In this document: piece by piece, positions 13,401 to 27,558 of the stretch | Layout of the letters: each line of letters opens with the position of its first letter | How positions within the stretch are numbered: position 1 is the stretch's first letter | Assembly: GCA_013398295.1 (NCBI GenBank) | Contig: VZSF01003595.1 | Coordinates: forward strand, 551,190 to 615,189 | Direction: 5' to 3' | DNA length: 64,000 bases | DNA from: Chionis minor | Lineage: Eukaryota > Chordata > Aves > Charadriiformes > Chionididae | Position numbers and translations under genes: made by a program | The notes under the pieces: generated by a model | Seen by the model: the letters and a program-made list of their open reading frames with translations, nothing else | Told to the model about the DNA's origin: nothing | Databases searched by the model: none

Positions 13401-16400
13401 GTGGGAGCACTGCCTCTCACCGTGGCCTCTTGGCACCGGCGCCAGCAGCCTCCCTCTCTTCCTCCCCCCACGCTGTACCTTGTGGGATTGTGAATTTTAG
13501 GTCATTTCCACCATAAAATGATTTAAAAGGCAAAGGGGCCAGCTCCTGATCTCGGCTGCACAGAGGAAATTCCTGTCCGGCTCTCAGGGGCTTTGTCTCA
13601 TCCCTGCATCGGCGCTGGAGTTGCTCCCACCACCACCACCTTGTCAGCATTTTCCACTCCCGCTTCCCCCAGCTCCTCATTCAGCTGCTCCCATCGCCAA
13701 ATTTTATGAATCCCCGAGAGCAGAAAAAAACCCCAACCAACCAAAAAGAAAAAAATAAATCTATTAATGCTGAAAATAAACCTATCTAAAGGCTGCAAAT
13801 ATGGGACTGAGTGATGTGGAGCAGCAGAGGAACAGCCAGCAGAGCTCTTGCCCCAGGGAAAGCCCTCCGGGTCCTCAGGCACGCTGGCCAAAAATTATAA
13901 CCACGGCATCGGGCAAGTGTGGGATTCCCGTGACGCGGCTGCAGGAGGCGGCAGGCAGGACGGGAGCAGGGACAAGGCACCCACCAGCCCTCACAGCCCT
14001 GCTCTGGCCGGCGCTGCTCCGGGATGGAGCCCGCAGCGATGCCAAAGTGGAGCCCGTGGAGCACAGTAAAATGATCGGGGCTGGTTCAAGGGGTCCCAGC
14101 CTGGCTTTTAGCAGCCTGGTTTAAATAGCAGGTAACTGGCTCTTTGGGGGAGTTTTTGCTCTGAATTCCTAAGAAAAACAACTCTCTTGGCATCCCTCAC
14201 CGAACAGGGGCGTAAATAACCCCCAATTTACATCGGAGCATCCCAGGGGACCATGAGGTACAGCCTCCAGGGTGAAAAGCTTGCTCTGAATAAAGGAAAA
14301 GCTTACAACGGGGAAAAGAACTTGGGTTTTTTAGGTACAGCTGCAGCAAAGGTGCAGGGAGATGCAATCCAAAGCACAAGCCCTCCAGCCTCCCCCTCTG
14401 CCTTTTCCAAAAGAGAGGGGGAAGGCGGTGAGAAAAGCCGGAGGGCTCAATTTAGGAGGATACTTCTGGCCTCTTGCTTCCCCAAATAAAGGCATCAGCT
14501 GAGGATAAGGGAGGAAGGCAGGGGCTGAACTCAGGCCTTGGGGATGGTTAAGGAAATATCACCTCCCTCCAATTAACGAAGCCTGGAAAAGCCCCAAGCA
14601 CGGCTCCGGATGGAAAGTCTGGAAGTTGACACGTTAGGTTTCCTCTCGCTGCTTCATGTACCTTCTGCCATATCGCCATCATCTCTGGAACATTCCCATC
14701 TCTCAAGCTGTAACACGCACGTGTGCCAAGCAGGAATATTTTAAGCAACCTTGGCACCCAGGTGCACTCGTACGTGGAGTTATGGATGGAGGAAATGTGT
14801 GGAAATGACGATACATGGAGCGCTCAGCAGACCCCGATGCCAAAACATTTAAAGGAGTTATAAGCCGGCTGTAGGAACAGGCTTTCCGTAGTGTAAGAGT
14901 TATCCTCTGAAGGACAGGCAGGGATCTGGCAGATCGGCACTCACGGACGGCCAGGCAGCACTCCCGTGTCAGCCTGTTCCCCAGGCACCCAGCCGTGTTT
15001 GGAAGAATGGCCACGTAACAAGCCCGTCTCCGTTTATTAACACATATAAACATTGCTGTGTTGATCACTTTAGTGATCACAGAAATGCGAACGGAGCCTG
15101 AAGACACGCAGCGTTTAACGGTCCGGCTGTCGCTGCACCCCACCGCTTCATGCCACCCATAGCCCTCCTGATGCTTCACACCCCCACGCCCACACCGAGG
15201 GCCATCGAGGGCTGGCATAGCTCCCTTCCAGCAAGGGCACCCTGTGGGCTCTCTGCTCTCACAAACGCGCCTGAAACTTGCTCAAAAACCTGCAAAGATC
15301 CAAAGTCCAGGGACTTTTTTGCCCTCTTGGGAGGTGGCTGCTCCGAGGCACTGACCTGTTGGGTCCTTCTGGCTCATCCCAGCCCCAAAGCCCAGGGGAG
15401 TTAAGGGGATACCTAAGGAAGCAGATTTGGGAGGGGTTGGGTTGTTGTTTTTTTTTTTTTAAAACCCCCAGTGATTAACAAGACCTTTTCCAAAGCTTGG
15501 CCCTGTGATACAGACCCTGGGGCTGAGGAAACACCCACACTTGGTGTTTCCAAGACCAGACAGTGCTTGCAGCCCCCGGAGGAGCCAGGGCAAGAGCATC
15601 CAGGGTGCCCGAGAGCTCCTCTCGCCCGGCCAGGCATGGGACCAGGCATCGTGTCCTGCCTTCCCACGGCACAGAAAGGGAGGAAAGGAGAAGCAGCATC
15701 TGCCATCTCCCATGGCCACATCTCCTGCAACAGGAGTGATTACCCCAGCAAACCCCACACAGCTCAGGCCACGTATTTAAAGGAAGACATTTAAAGGCAG
15801 TATCTAGTAAAAGTCAGTCAGTCTTGACGAGAACCAGTTTCTCTGTTTCTTGGCTCTTGCCCTGAACTTGTGGGGAGGTTGAAGATATCACCTGCTATAT
15901 TAAGCATGATATGCAGCTTAATGGCCAAAAAGCGCAGATCTGGCCTTCTGCCTCCTCTCCCACCCATGCTCCCAGCTCTTAAATAATTTGCTCCCTTTAA
16001 TGTTTTTATGTGAACAGGTTTTCAGGCATGGCAGAAATCCACCGTCAGCAGTTACGGAAAGAAAGAGAGAAGGAGACAGAGACACACAGACAAGTTCTCC
16101 AAACCCAGGAAAACCTTGTTTGTAATTCAAGATAAACAGGCACCATTTAAATATAAAGTCAGGCAATAAATCCCAGGCGTCTCGCAGCCTTGGGACCTGC
16201 CCTGTTGCAAGGGCGTGCTCGGGGCCAGCCCCTGACGTCCCAAACCCACCCTGATGTTGGGGGGTACATTAGCCCTCAGACTTCTGCAGAAACACAGCGC
16301 TCTCATGACACATCAGAAAGCAGGTGCCCCAAAATAAAGGCAAGAAAAGCCCTTTGATTTCCACAGAAAAGCAGGATTCAGCCTCCGTCAGTGAGGCTGA

Positions 16401-17079
16401 GCCTCCACGGCAGCTTCCCGCGGGCCGGCCCCATCCCAGGAGGATGGGGAAGCAGCTCCTGCCAGGGCTTATGCCAATTAATGGGTAGTTGAAATACAAA
16501 TTGCTTAACCAGCAGCCGGAGGTGCCGGGGGACTGCCGGGACCGCCGTCCAGCTCCCCCGCACCCCGGCAGCTGCCGGCTGACAGGAGCGTAATTGCGGC
16601 TGGGGGGAGAGAGAAGCCCTTCCCACCCGCAGCCTAGCTGTGCATCCCCGGAGGCTTCGTCCCCAGCGAACGCCTCGGTTATTTAATAATCTGCCAGTCA
16701 GGCACGTTCCCAGGCCCATGGAACACCTCTTCATTAAGGGAAGGAAAAGCCTCCTTCCACCTCCCGAGCAGCAGCGGGACTCACAAAGCCCCTCGTCCAT
16801 GCCGGGCAGCAACGTTTTTTCTCATCCAGGGGGCCGCTGCATCCCCACTTTTCGTCCCTTCGCTGGGGTGGTTTTTTGCAGGCAATAAGCCGAGAGCATC
16901 AGTGCCGCATCCCGTCAGCCGTTCGGCTACGCCGGGTCATTCTCTGAGATCCCAGCCCGGCACAGCCCCGCTCTCACCGGCGACGGGCATCCCCTCCCAT
17001 GCGGCTGCCCACCACCTTTGCGGAAAAGGAGGGGAAGCCTTGCCAATTAATCTGTGAGAGATGCGTTAGCGATTTAACA
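10421..17079. other. Intergenic, no gene recognised
   Basis: Mostly GC-rich unique sequence, with another AT-rich patch at about 11,410-11,720 and an A run at 13,040. No domain, splice framework or RNA gene recognised. Confidence 0.6.
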
Positions 17080-17460
17080 GGCAGGAGGAAAGGACCACAG
17101 ATCCACAGATAAACCTTAATGATATGAATGTATCCTATAATTAAGAGTTAAAATGCAGGGAAGATAGCCCTCAGATGGAGTCGTTGCTACCAAGGAGAAA
17201 TGTGGTCATTTATATTCCGTGTGGGTCCAGGAGCCGGCGAGGAAGCTCCCACACATACCACAAGCACTTGCATGTGTAAATAACAGCTCCTTCCAACGAG
17301 GGAAAGAATATACAGCAAACAAAATTTTGTGCACTTGCTCAAGTACCTTATGTTTAAATAATACGAGCTAAGTGATGTATTTCTGCTCCGGCACTAATCA
17401 CTGCCAGGGGCTTGTGGCTCCATTAGGAAAATTGCCTTCTTCAATCATTTAGGACCATCT
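17080..17460. promoter_or_regulatory. AT-rich island, candidate conserved non-coding element
   Basis: Contains CTTAATGATATGAATGTATC, CTATAATTAAGAGTTAAAAT and TTATGTTTAAATAATACGAG within non-repetitive sequence, contrasting with GC-rich DNA at 16,500-17,040. Candidate only. Confidence 0.3.
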
Positions 17461-18109
17461 ATGGCTTCTCTGGACCCAGAGCTGTTCATTATTAGCCTCG
17501 GTGCTCTTACAACATGGGGTTTTGGGGAGAAAATCAGAAGTGGGGATTTAATAGCCCTCCCATATCTCGCAATCAGCCTGACAGCTCTGCGCAGCTCTCA
17601 GCATACCCCTGCCACGATGCCTGGAGAAAGCCCGTCTGGAGGAGACACCGTCCCCCACCTTCTGCCCATCTAACACATCTCATCCAAGCCTGCAACACAG
17701 CCCCAAACCTTGGCCATGCTGGGGGAACGCTGCGGTCACCTGCCAGTGCGGGCAGAGAGGGTTGCCCGGAGGAGAAATAAAGACCAGAGCGGCTGAAAGC
17801 AATTTCTAGCGAGTGCAGCAAGTGTCTTTTCCTCTGCAGGCACACTCAGGGCTTGTGTTGCCAACCTAAACATTATTCTAACTGTGAAACCAAGACCATA
17901 ATACATGTCACGGTTGGAGACTAGCAGGTTTTTATAACCAAATCTGGAAAACAACAGTCACACACTTATTTTTAATACATCACAGCTCTTCCCTACCCAG
18001 GTAAGAGGAGGAAATCCTTCCCCCGGGGCCCCGTGAGCTGCTTGGAGACGGCGGATCCCAGAGCAAACCAGCCGAGGGGTAGAGAGGACACTCAGCCACC
18101 ACGCTGCTA

Positions 18110-18430
18110 TTAAGGCTGTTGTACTTTTCCAACCACTAAAATTGCAAGTACGCATTAAATATCTTATTGAGACTATCAGCACATACAATTTGCGGTCATT
18201 AAATGCATTTCCTTTATGTTTCCCTGAGGCTAGAACAAACCTTACTTTCAGATCATTTGAAAGAAAACTCTCCAAAGACTATAATTTACCTGCTGCCAAC
18301 ACCATAAATCTTTAAAATTAGTTAGTTGACTGTTTGCTAATGACCATAAATGTGTTCACTAATACAGCTACTTTTTAATTAGCTCACAAGAAGAGATTTG
18401 AGTGGAGAGAAACACTCAGATGTTTTTTTT
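18110..18430. promoter_or_regulatory. AT-rich island, candidate conserved non-coding element
   Basis: About 300 bp of non-repetitive AT-rich DNA with ATTGCAAGTACGCATTAAAT, TTTAAAATTAGTTAGTTGAC, ACCATAAATGTG and TTTTTAATTAGCTC. It has one of the clearest compositional steps in the gene-free region, with GC-rich DNA on both sides. Confidence 0.35.
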
Positions 18431-20484
18431 TAATGGAAGTCAATATTATCCCAAGATACCCCAGACGGCACAAGTTAAAGCACGCAGCCTCCTTCCCCCT
18501 CCAAGCCGAGCAGTTTTGGGGTAATAACCCCACCGAGGCTCAGACAGCCGGATCCAGGCTCATTTCACCATCCAGTGCTGGCAGCACACACAGGTACTCT
18601 GGAGCAGCCAATAAGCCAATGAACTATGGAAAATGTGGGATATTCCCACTGTCGGGAGAGAGGCGGGAATGCAAACAGTGCTCAGTCCAGCGCAGTGCCC
18701 GGGCACCAGCAGGCTGCGGCAAGAGGCAAAGGGACCGACAGGGTTTCCCTGAGCCGTACGTCCCCCTGCATCCCTGCAGCATCCCCACCACAAAACCATT
18801 CCCTTCGGAGCCGGCTCCATACAGGTGCGCTCACCTCCTGCGCAGGGCAACAGTTCTGCCTGAATTCCCACATTTATTCTTAATTACCTCGTGAAGAAGT
18901 CAGATATATTGACCGCCGCCTGTTCGATACATAATTCATGCGCCAGGAGAGGCAATTTCCAAAAGTTCACCTTGTTGGATCCTTCCAGGGGAAGGGAAGG
19001 CGGTTTTTTTTCTGGGCATCAGCAATTGCATGCTGTTAGCAGAGATGGATCCCTGCACGCTTTACAGGGGCAGCGGATTTCCAATCGCCGCCACGAAACA
19101 CGGGGGCTGCAAATATTAACGCTCAGAGGCATTTTGCAAGGCAGACATTTTAATTTAAATCAATGAGTTATTGATTCATTTTTCATGCTGGAAGGAAAGA
19201 GCACAGTGTGTATTTCTGCCACTCGATCTGTACTTCTGATGACCTCAGGCATACAGTATAAACCTGATGTAAAATATTTCCTTTCCTAATAGGGGAGCTT
19301 TTATGGCCTTGGACCTGAGCGAGCAGAAAGTCATCTGGGAAAGGATGCCTGAATAGGAAACCATGGCAAGGAAGGTAATTAATGTTCAGCGCATACTCTC
19401 AAATTAGCCTATCCCTGAATAGGAAGGAAATGAATCACAAGTTGAACTTTTATATAGCCTCGGGGTCTTCTCAGACACTTACAAAATTTCCTGGTGTACA
19501 GGAGCTGATAAAGGGCTTGGCTCCCCACGCCTACGGGCTTGGGGAAGAGCAGCCGAACAAAGCCAGGGAGGAGAGCCCTGTCGCCTCTTGGGAAGCTGCC
19601 CCGTGCCACTGTTTGCTTTTGGAAATCAGGAAGCTGGCGGGGATTTTTAGGGGAGTGTCTGCATTAGGAAGCTCGGGGGACACAAGCAAAACTGTCATTT
19701 GAGCCGCAACTCTTGTCAGCGCAATCCTTCTGCAATCAAAAAAAAAAAAAAAACCAAAGCCAAAACATCATCAATTCTTGCCGCTTGCTGATGGGAAGCA
19801 AACCCTTACCCAGCGAGAGCATCACTGGCATTTCAGGCAGGGTCCCCGCTGCATTCAGCTGCAGTGGGCAGGACAGGGAGCCGGTGCCTTTCCCTGGCCA
19901 TGCGGGAAGACAGAGACGGCTGCGGATACAGCACTGTCTCCCAAACAGCCTGAGATTTGGGAGGACGCGTGAAGGACCAGCCCACCATGGGTGTCTGCCA
20001 GAGGAGGTGCCTGACCACTCCTGGGACGCCCAGTTAGGAGGTACCTGCCCGGCATCCCCCCTTCCCTGAGCTGGGACTAGGGCCTGTGTGCAAGGTCCCT
20101 AAGGAACAGCAAGCTCCAACCCCAGGGACCTCATCAGAGAGCCAAAACCCAGCTGGAGAGAGGACATGGGGCAAGCAGAGAGTCAAGGCGCAGCTGTGCC
20201 CTGCACTGCCCGGCTCTCGTGGGAAAAACATTCTCTTTTCCAGCCATTTTGCGCTCTCCTGAGATGATTCTCCAACAATGTCTGGCTCATTTGCCTCACG
20301 CAAGCTCATCCTCTTTGACTCTGAAGCCATCACCCAACACTGGCAACACCACCATGACTTCCATGGCCACTCCTGCCAGGCCACGGGGGATGAGGAAGGC
20401 AATGATGACCACAGGCACCGAAGACATTGCTTGACTGCACTTTTACCCAGGAGAGTGCTTCCAAAATAAAAAAAGACGGGGAGA
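18431..20484. other. Intergenic, no gene recognised
   Basis: Mixed composition with an AT-richer stretch at about 19,140-19,300 and an A run at 19,739. No recognisable gene. Confidence 0.6.
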
Positions 20485-20593
20485 GGTGGTGCTGCGGGAC
20501 ATGGTTTAGTGGTGGTTTTGGCACTTTTAGGTTGATGCTTGGACTTGATGATCTTAAAGGTCCCTTTCAACCTAGATGATGCTATGAAATCAG
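20485..20593 (+). mobile_element. Short CR1 3'-end fragment
   Basis: The plus strand reads GGGACATGGTTTAGTGGTGG, then GGTTGATGCTTGGACTTGAT, then AAAGGTCCCTTTCAACC and a degraded tail. It matches the 3' end of CR1. Confidence 0.85.
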
Positions 20594-23500
20594 AAATTTC
20601 AGAGTAACAGAAGCACAGCCTAGCTGTGGAATGGGCTCTCAGGGGAAGGGATTTTCCCCAGTTTTCCATGAGATACCAGCAGGTCTTTGCCTAGTCTGCG
20701 TAATTGCGTCCTTTGAAGTCTGGCTCATAAAACAGCAACAACAAAAATCACTTTCATGTCTCTAATAAAGCAGAACTATAAAACCATGAGCTGGCTTCCA
20801 AGAAAAGCTGCCCTGTGTGAGTCCGGGCACCAGCCGGGGCTTTAACTGATTGCACGGCTGCAGCCGAGGAGGCCGAGACAAGTGTGAGCGGCAGGGCTGT
20901 GCTGGGGGAGCATGTCCCACCCCCACAAGGGATGTAGCACAGCCCTGGGGCTCCGTCTCACTGCAGTCAGGGTCATTTGTGCTGGGTGCTGCATCCTGGC
21001 CAGGCTCCAGGGGTGCTGGACACCTCGCAGGAAGATGTGGTTTAGAAAGCCAGGGAGGAAGGGCACGGTTTGAGAAGAGCGCTCAGCGTGGTCCTTCTGG
21101 GTGTTATCAGCATCGCCCAGAGCATCGCACCCATGCGGGTGCCCATGGCCAGGCTGGTGCACCCCAGCATGTCACCCAGCTCCACTGCGCTTGCAGCAGG
21201 GCTGCTCCAGATGAGCAGGCACCCAGCTCACTGCATTACAGGTCCCACTCTGCAGATCTGCTTTGGTCATTACAGGACCACATGCAAAGACATTTTTGTG
21301 ACGTCCCTTTTGAGAAATACCGTGTCTTAGCCCCAACGGCAGCCGCCGCATCCCACCTTTGGCTGTTAGTTGGGTAAAGCCACGTGCATGTCAACTGCTT
21401 CTTTCTGAGCCTGTGCCACAGCCCACACGATGCTTCTGCAGCATCCAAGTCCCACTGAACGCCAGCGGGAGCTTGGGAGCATCAGGATGAGCCCCATCTT
21501 CTGCACTGGAGCTGTCTGAACCAGGGCAGAAAGCAGCCCCATCTCCATGCCAGCCTTTAGGGACGGGTTTGGTTCCCCCGGGTGCCATCTCAGCACTCAT
21601 CTGCAAGAGCGAGCTGTCACCACCATGATGAGCAATGCAGAAGACCCCCATTCTCGGGGGCACAGCACCCCTTTCCCGGTGTCTGGGCACCTTGGTGGCC
21701 TTTATTCACCCCCAAATCCTTCCTCCGTAGAGAGGAATAAGGTCTGGTGAAATGTTTCCCCCAGCTGCCTGGTGAGAGATGCCAATGGGAATGCGCAGTC
21801 CTGAAAAAGTCCCTAATGCAGCATCTTCTGCAAGATCATGGGCGTAGGAAGGTGCCGCATTGGGTCAGCCTCAGCTGGTTGTTAATCACGGCTTTTCGGT
21901 GAAGGAGACATCGCATCAAGGACAGTTTTCTCCCCAGCACTACAGCAGAGCACCAAACAGACGCTGAGAGAGATTTTTGCAGGTGAAGGGAAGAGCTACC
22001 TAACATAATCTGAATAATCATTTGGGGGATGTTTGTAGAAGAAACCCTTCTGGTAATATTAAATGATAAATTATGTGCCAATAACTTCCCCGGCACTGAT
22101 CAGAAGACATTTCAGAGACGAGCAGGAGATGGGGCCAGTCCTGACAGTGACAAATTGGAAGTGCCGGCAGACACGCCGCCCTTCCCAACGAGACGGTGAG
22201 GAAATGCCATGTGTCAGCATTTACAAATTAAACCTGCAAGCGGCTGCCGCAGCCCGCCAGACACAGCCGCCCCGTTCGCAAAATAAATTCCTCTGAGTCA
22301 CTCTGGTTCAGAGGCGGCTTTCTCCGCAATTAGGCTGACTATGGGCTCCTTTGCAGAGGGAAATGCAAAAGCCACATTTGTCATGCACCAGTGTCCCCAG
22401 CTGGCAACAGGGCTCTGCTTTTAACCCCTTGCTTTCCTCTCCGTGTGGCTTCCCAAGGGGCACACTTTGGGCAGTGCATTTCCCTGACTTTGAGGAAGGG
22501 TTTGATGCTAAAGAACATTAAAAGATTTAACGCTAGAAAAGACATTAAGACTTCAAGCCCACAGCTCAGAACGTTGCTCCCGTGAAGAGATAGATAGCCA
22601 GGGTGACCTTCAAGTCCCGTCCCTGCCAAAGGATGGGGGCATTTCTGGGTGCACGCTCACTGTGGGAAACTTCAGGATTATGACTAGACAACGCGAAACA
22701 AGAAAAGAAAATCCGAGCAGTGCCTGTGTCAAGGTTCAGAGGCTGCTCCAAACACACCTGCACTTGCCAGCAGAGCAGAAGGACCCTTGGCAAACCCACG
22801 GAGTGCTCCAGAAGCAGAGCTACCTCGCCAGAACATGGATTCCAGAGCAAACAATAGCTCTTTGTATTGCTAAAGCGCACCAGATGGCTGATGTTGTGAG
22901 GATCCAAGTTTAAGGGATGCACTGGGCTGCTGCAGAGGAAGAGCAGGGGTGAGGGACACAGCAGAGCAACCTCAGGCTCAGCCAGCGGCCAGGCTGTGGA
23001 GCCATAAGGAGAAAGGGCTGCAGAGGTAACCTGGTGTAACATTCATCCCTGGCTCGCTGAGTGCCCTTCCAGGTAGGCGCCTGCTCTGCCAAGACCTACA
23101 GCTGTGTTCAAAGCTGGCCAATGTGGTCGACAAGGAGACCCAGGGAAGAAGCAGAGCCTAGAGGAGAGGTGATTTACCGGGCTCCGCAGGGAAATACAAC
23201 ACTCGTGTCGCACTAAAGCAGAATGTAGACATAGGAGAAGCAAATAGCAAAGGAGAAAAACTAGCAAAGGCTTGTCCCTAATTTGCTGCAGAGAAAAACC
23301 TCTTGTGGAGAAGTGCCCTGTATGCGCTACCCCCTACAATGCTTACAGCAAGAGGAAATTATGCCAAAGTTAGCAAAGTGAAGGGGGAGAAAAGCACCAA
23401 GTAGTGAGTCAGAGGAAGAGATTTTGCCTATAGATGGTAGAAATGCAACACAGAGGGCGTGAGATGTAGAGGGGGCAGATGGGGGGTGGCAATGGCCACC

Positions 23501-26500
23501 AGATGAGGTGCCACACCAAGAGACGCAACGAGCCACAAAATGCCAGCTGTAAAAGCAGGACAAGCATGGGAGCTGGCCTGAAGATCTCCGCATTATGCAA
23601 GGCAAAGCATTAAAACTACCACAGCCCAGCCAAAAAAAACTTGCATTCTGCAGTGCTGCTGTCATCATCCCAGGGGGCACTACAAATTGCAGAGCTGCAG
23701 AGGAAAGATACAGGCGGATATTTTGAGTAGTGGAAAACCAACAATAACATCAGTTGTAACCAACTGAATTCATGAGCCAAATGAGCTCAAAGCTCAAGTG
23801 AGTGGTTCCTACAAAGGAAAAACAAAAATTCGTGCCTAAAGCCACTGAGACCCAGGGAGATGTGCAGTAGGGTTACAGGGTCATCGCGGGAAGGGATGGA
23901 ACATCTTCCAAGTGCAAGAAACAGTTTGTGCTGTGAAGTGTGAAGCCACGGCATCAGCTACGAAGGACGTGAGGGCTGCACGCTCCGACACCTGGGGCTG
24001 GAAGGGACGGAGCACGCACAGGAGGAGGGGACAGGCACACACAGGCCACCCTCACTGAGCACAGCCTCACAAGTCCAAACACCGCAAACAGAACAGAAAA
24101 CTGCTGTTCTCAACCTAAAAACACTAGCAGACCCGCACGCAGGTGGGCGTCTGCGTTAGGGAAGGGGGCTGCTCGGGGCGGCGGGTGCTGTGCCGTGCCG
24201 GAATGGCGTGTCCGGGAGCTCTGCGCCTGCCGCAAAGCCCGGGAGCATCCTCCCAGCAGCCAGGTTTGGAGGGCGGCCAGCGTGAGGCTGTGTTTCCACT
24301 CCCTCATACCTGGCACCCAGCTGAGCTCACCCGGATCAGCCTGCAAAGAGTTTAACGCTTCCTTGGACGCCAAAAACCCCGTGCAGGTTCGCTCCCTCGC
24401 AGCCCTGGCCGTTGCGGGTCACCCCAGACCCGGCCGGCCCCCGGAATAGTTGTGCCCCTATTCCGTATTAATAAAACCCAAGTGGTTTTAAGCAACAAAA
24501 TGATGGTTTCCTGTGAATTCGTACAATTTGTCCTGGCAGCCTGTCCGTGCTCCTTGCCCACAACGTGGGCAGGCCGGTGGCAGGGAGCCGGCAGAGCCAA
24601 GGGTGCCACGCTGCCGGATGCCACTGGGGTCATCACGGGGCAACACAATCAATCTCTGGCAAACCCTGGATTTCCGCCTGTGCCTCACTTTCCACCTCCA
24701 AATCAGCCATGCTGCTGCTTTTGCCGAGCTGAACTCTCAGGACAGAGGGGAAAAAAAACCTCTGCTGATTTATTTCTTGACCCAGAGCTGTCCCTTTCGG
24801 ATGAGGTCTCCCATGCCAAGTCCTAGCTTAAAAAAAAAAAAAATAAAATCACATTCATTAGTCAGCTCACTTGGCTGGATCTGTAATAAGAATGTAATAA
24901 ACTTTCCATGTGCCTCTGATAAACTAGACAGCTTAAGTTATGAGCAGAAAAAGGAATCAATTTTTAAAATGTCAAAATTTGCCATGTAACTTGGGCCAAG
25001 CACTTGTTCTTAACGAGACAGTGGAAGAAGTCGGATCCAAGTATAGAGTCAAAAGAGCCGGAGGAGGACGTGCCAGCTCACCGCCTGTGGCTCCTTTTAA
25101 AGCCCTCATTTTCGCCAGCAACGTCCATGGCGAGCGCGTTCCCCTGGTGCTGATGGCTGGCTCTCCCTGCTCCCAAACCAGGACCCATCCTGTCCCACCG
25201 CAGATGGGATGTGCTGGTGACGCTGGCATCCCCTCAGCACGGCCCCTGGCAGCCCCGGGATGCCGGTGGGCAGGAGGGTGTCCCAGGCACAGCCACCCCT
25301 TTGCTGCCAGCAGGGTTGGATGAAGAGGCTTTGCATTTCCAGGCGTGGGACTCTACCCTTTGCCCTCCAGCCCCAGGCATTCGAGGCATTTACTTTCACA
25401 CTTGTCGCATGGCAGGAACAAGAGAAACGGCAACTTTTCAGGCTGACACATGTCCAAGGCTCGTTACCCTGAGCTCGGCTTTGATGAAACCCTGTATTTC
25501 ACAAGGCCAGCTACGCTCCTTTGGAAAAGGGCTCTTGAGAAGTACTGACACCCTCAGGTACAGCCCAAACTTATTCTAGAGGTCAGGCTCACACGCGGCC
25601 ACGGCAGGAGACCTTCGCCTGCCAGATCCCTGATGCCGAGTCCTGCGAACGGGCTGTTCGAGGGATGGAGGCAAACCCTCGCCCTGGCCCCGGAGCGATG
25701 GGCACCGTGGGTGGACACCGTGGATGCTAGCACAAGGGATCAGCAGAGATCAGACGTGGGCTCAATCCCGGTGGGATCTACCCAACAGTCTGTCTGGGGT
25801 TCAGAGACCAGTCCTCGCTCCCCATCCAAGCCGTGGGATGGGGGAGCGGGACGAGAGCGGGTCGGCGCCGTGTCTTACACATTTTGCAACCTGCTCTCCT
25901 TGCAGCTGGGCGCAAAGCTGGACCTCGCCCAGGGGGTGAATCTGAGCACCATCAGCCTCAAAGAGTGATGGTCTTTCAGCACTTTAATTACAAAGCAGTA
26001 GGCGAGAACAGCCCGCCTGATGTTCAGCAGGAAATTGAGCTGCACAAGCACGGCAGACATATTCCTGCACGGCTCCCCTAGCAACTCTGGGAAAGTTTCC
26101 AAATTCCCGCACCATTAACATTTAAGGAATCGTCTCTGAACTCTGGTAGTTAAACAGTGAGGAGAAACAAGACACTGTAAATGGATTTGTTCGGTGTAGG
26201 TCAGTTACTGAAGAGGCTGTTTAAATCAGGGCTTGCTGTTTCACACTGACAGCAAAGGTCTGGCTCAAAGCACTTCATCATTTTAAGTTTTCCACCTTTT
26301 TTTTTTTTTTTTTTTTTTGCTTTGACCACTCTCAGGCAGTGGCAATATCTTACAGCTGGGTCCTCCTGCAGCACACAGGAGGACACAGCACACACATCCC
26401 CTCTGCCCTGAGGCCACGGTGATGGGCGACCCAGCAGGGCAAGTGGCCCCTCTGCACCGAGCTGGCGGTCACATCCCAAATGCCACAACTGCGGCAGTCA

Positions 26501-27558
26501 GTGCAGGTGGGAAGGGGCTGCAAGCCACTGTGCCTGCTGCAGGCATCATGCAGGAGCCCTCGCTCCCGGCACAGCACCACGGGCACCCGCAGTTGCCGCC
26601 CACCTCTCCTCTGCTCCCACTTACGCCGCACCAGACGACACCTTGATGCTCTGGGCAGGAAAAAAGGAAAAAAAAAAAGCTGTGATTTGTTTCCCCACAC
26701 ACATTGGCTTGACATCTTTATTGGTGTTTGCAGCAGGAACAGACCTCGGTGCAGGAGAGGAGACCCTGACACACAATTGCATTTCTCCAATGCCCAGCAC
26801 AGGGTGCTCCGGGCTCTCGGGATGCCCTTGAACAATCCCTTGTTTGGAGTGAATCATTTCCTGGCTAAATTGCCATATGGCTGCAGCTGCCAGGATGACA
26901 ACGTGTGCAGGAGCTCGCTGTGCCTCAGGCTGGGGTTGGCAGCTGCAGACCAAGGTTTTCTTTGGGGTTTTTTCTCAAGTGCCCCTCTCATATTTGAACT
27001 TGGTCTGAGCGCCCACTCTCCGAGGGTGAGTAAGCAGCAGTGGAAATTGTCCCTTTTCAAACAAGTTGGAACTCTTTGGCCTCAGACTTTAACGCCAACC
27101 TAGAAGATGCATAGTTTCTTCCCTCCTCTTTTATTTAACCTGTCTAATGCTACACAGAAGCTTAATTATAGTTACAAGCTCCTGATTCAGTGTCCTAAAT
27201 CCCACATGGAGAACCACTTCTCTGTCTCCACTATTGCTTTACAAAAGTGCCCAGCCCATGGATTTGGGTGTCTAACTTGAGGAATCTAACTGTTTGGGGG
27301 TTTTTTTAAGCCAGACATGCACAAAACACAGCTGTATTGGCAGCCAGCAGGTTCAGGGCCAGCTCTGTGCTGTGTTTTGGGCTTCCATGGCATGATGCGA
27401 GCCATGCACCCAGCCCGGGCAAGCGAGCGAGGCAGCAGCACCCTCCCAGCTCCCAAAGCACAGCTCCCTCCATGCTGCCCAGCAGTATGCCATGGCGCAC
27501 ACATCTTTTGCTCTTCCAGCCTGCCCTGGCATGCCAGGGTTTGCAAGACACCATCACC
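20594..27558. other. Intergenic, no gene recognised
   Basis: GC-rich unique sequence with A/T runs at 24,830 and 26,298. No open frame resembles a protein family I know, and I see no RNA gene. Confidence 0.6.

Noticed and set aside
13722..13755. CCAACCAACCAAAAAG-type A/C-rich stretch as an LTR or retroelement edge
   Set aside because: Simple low-complexity sequence with no LTR, primer-binding site or coding remnant nearby.
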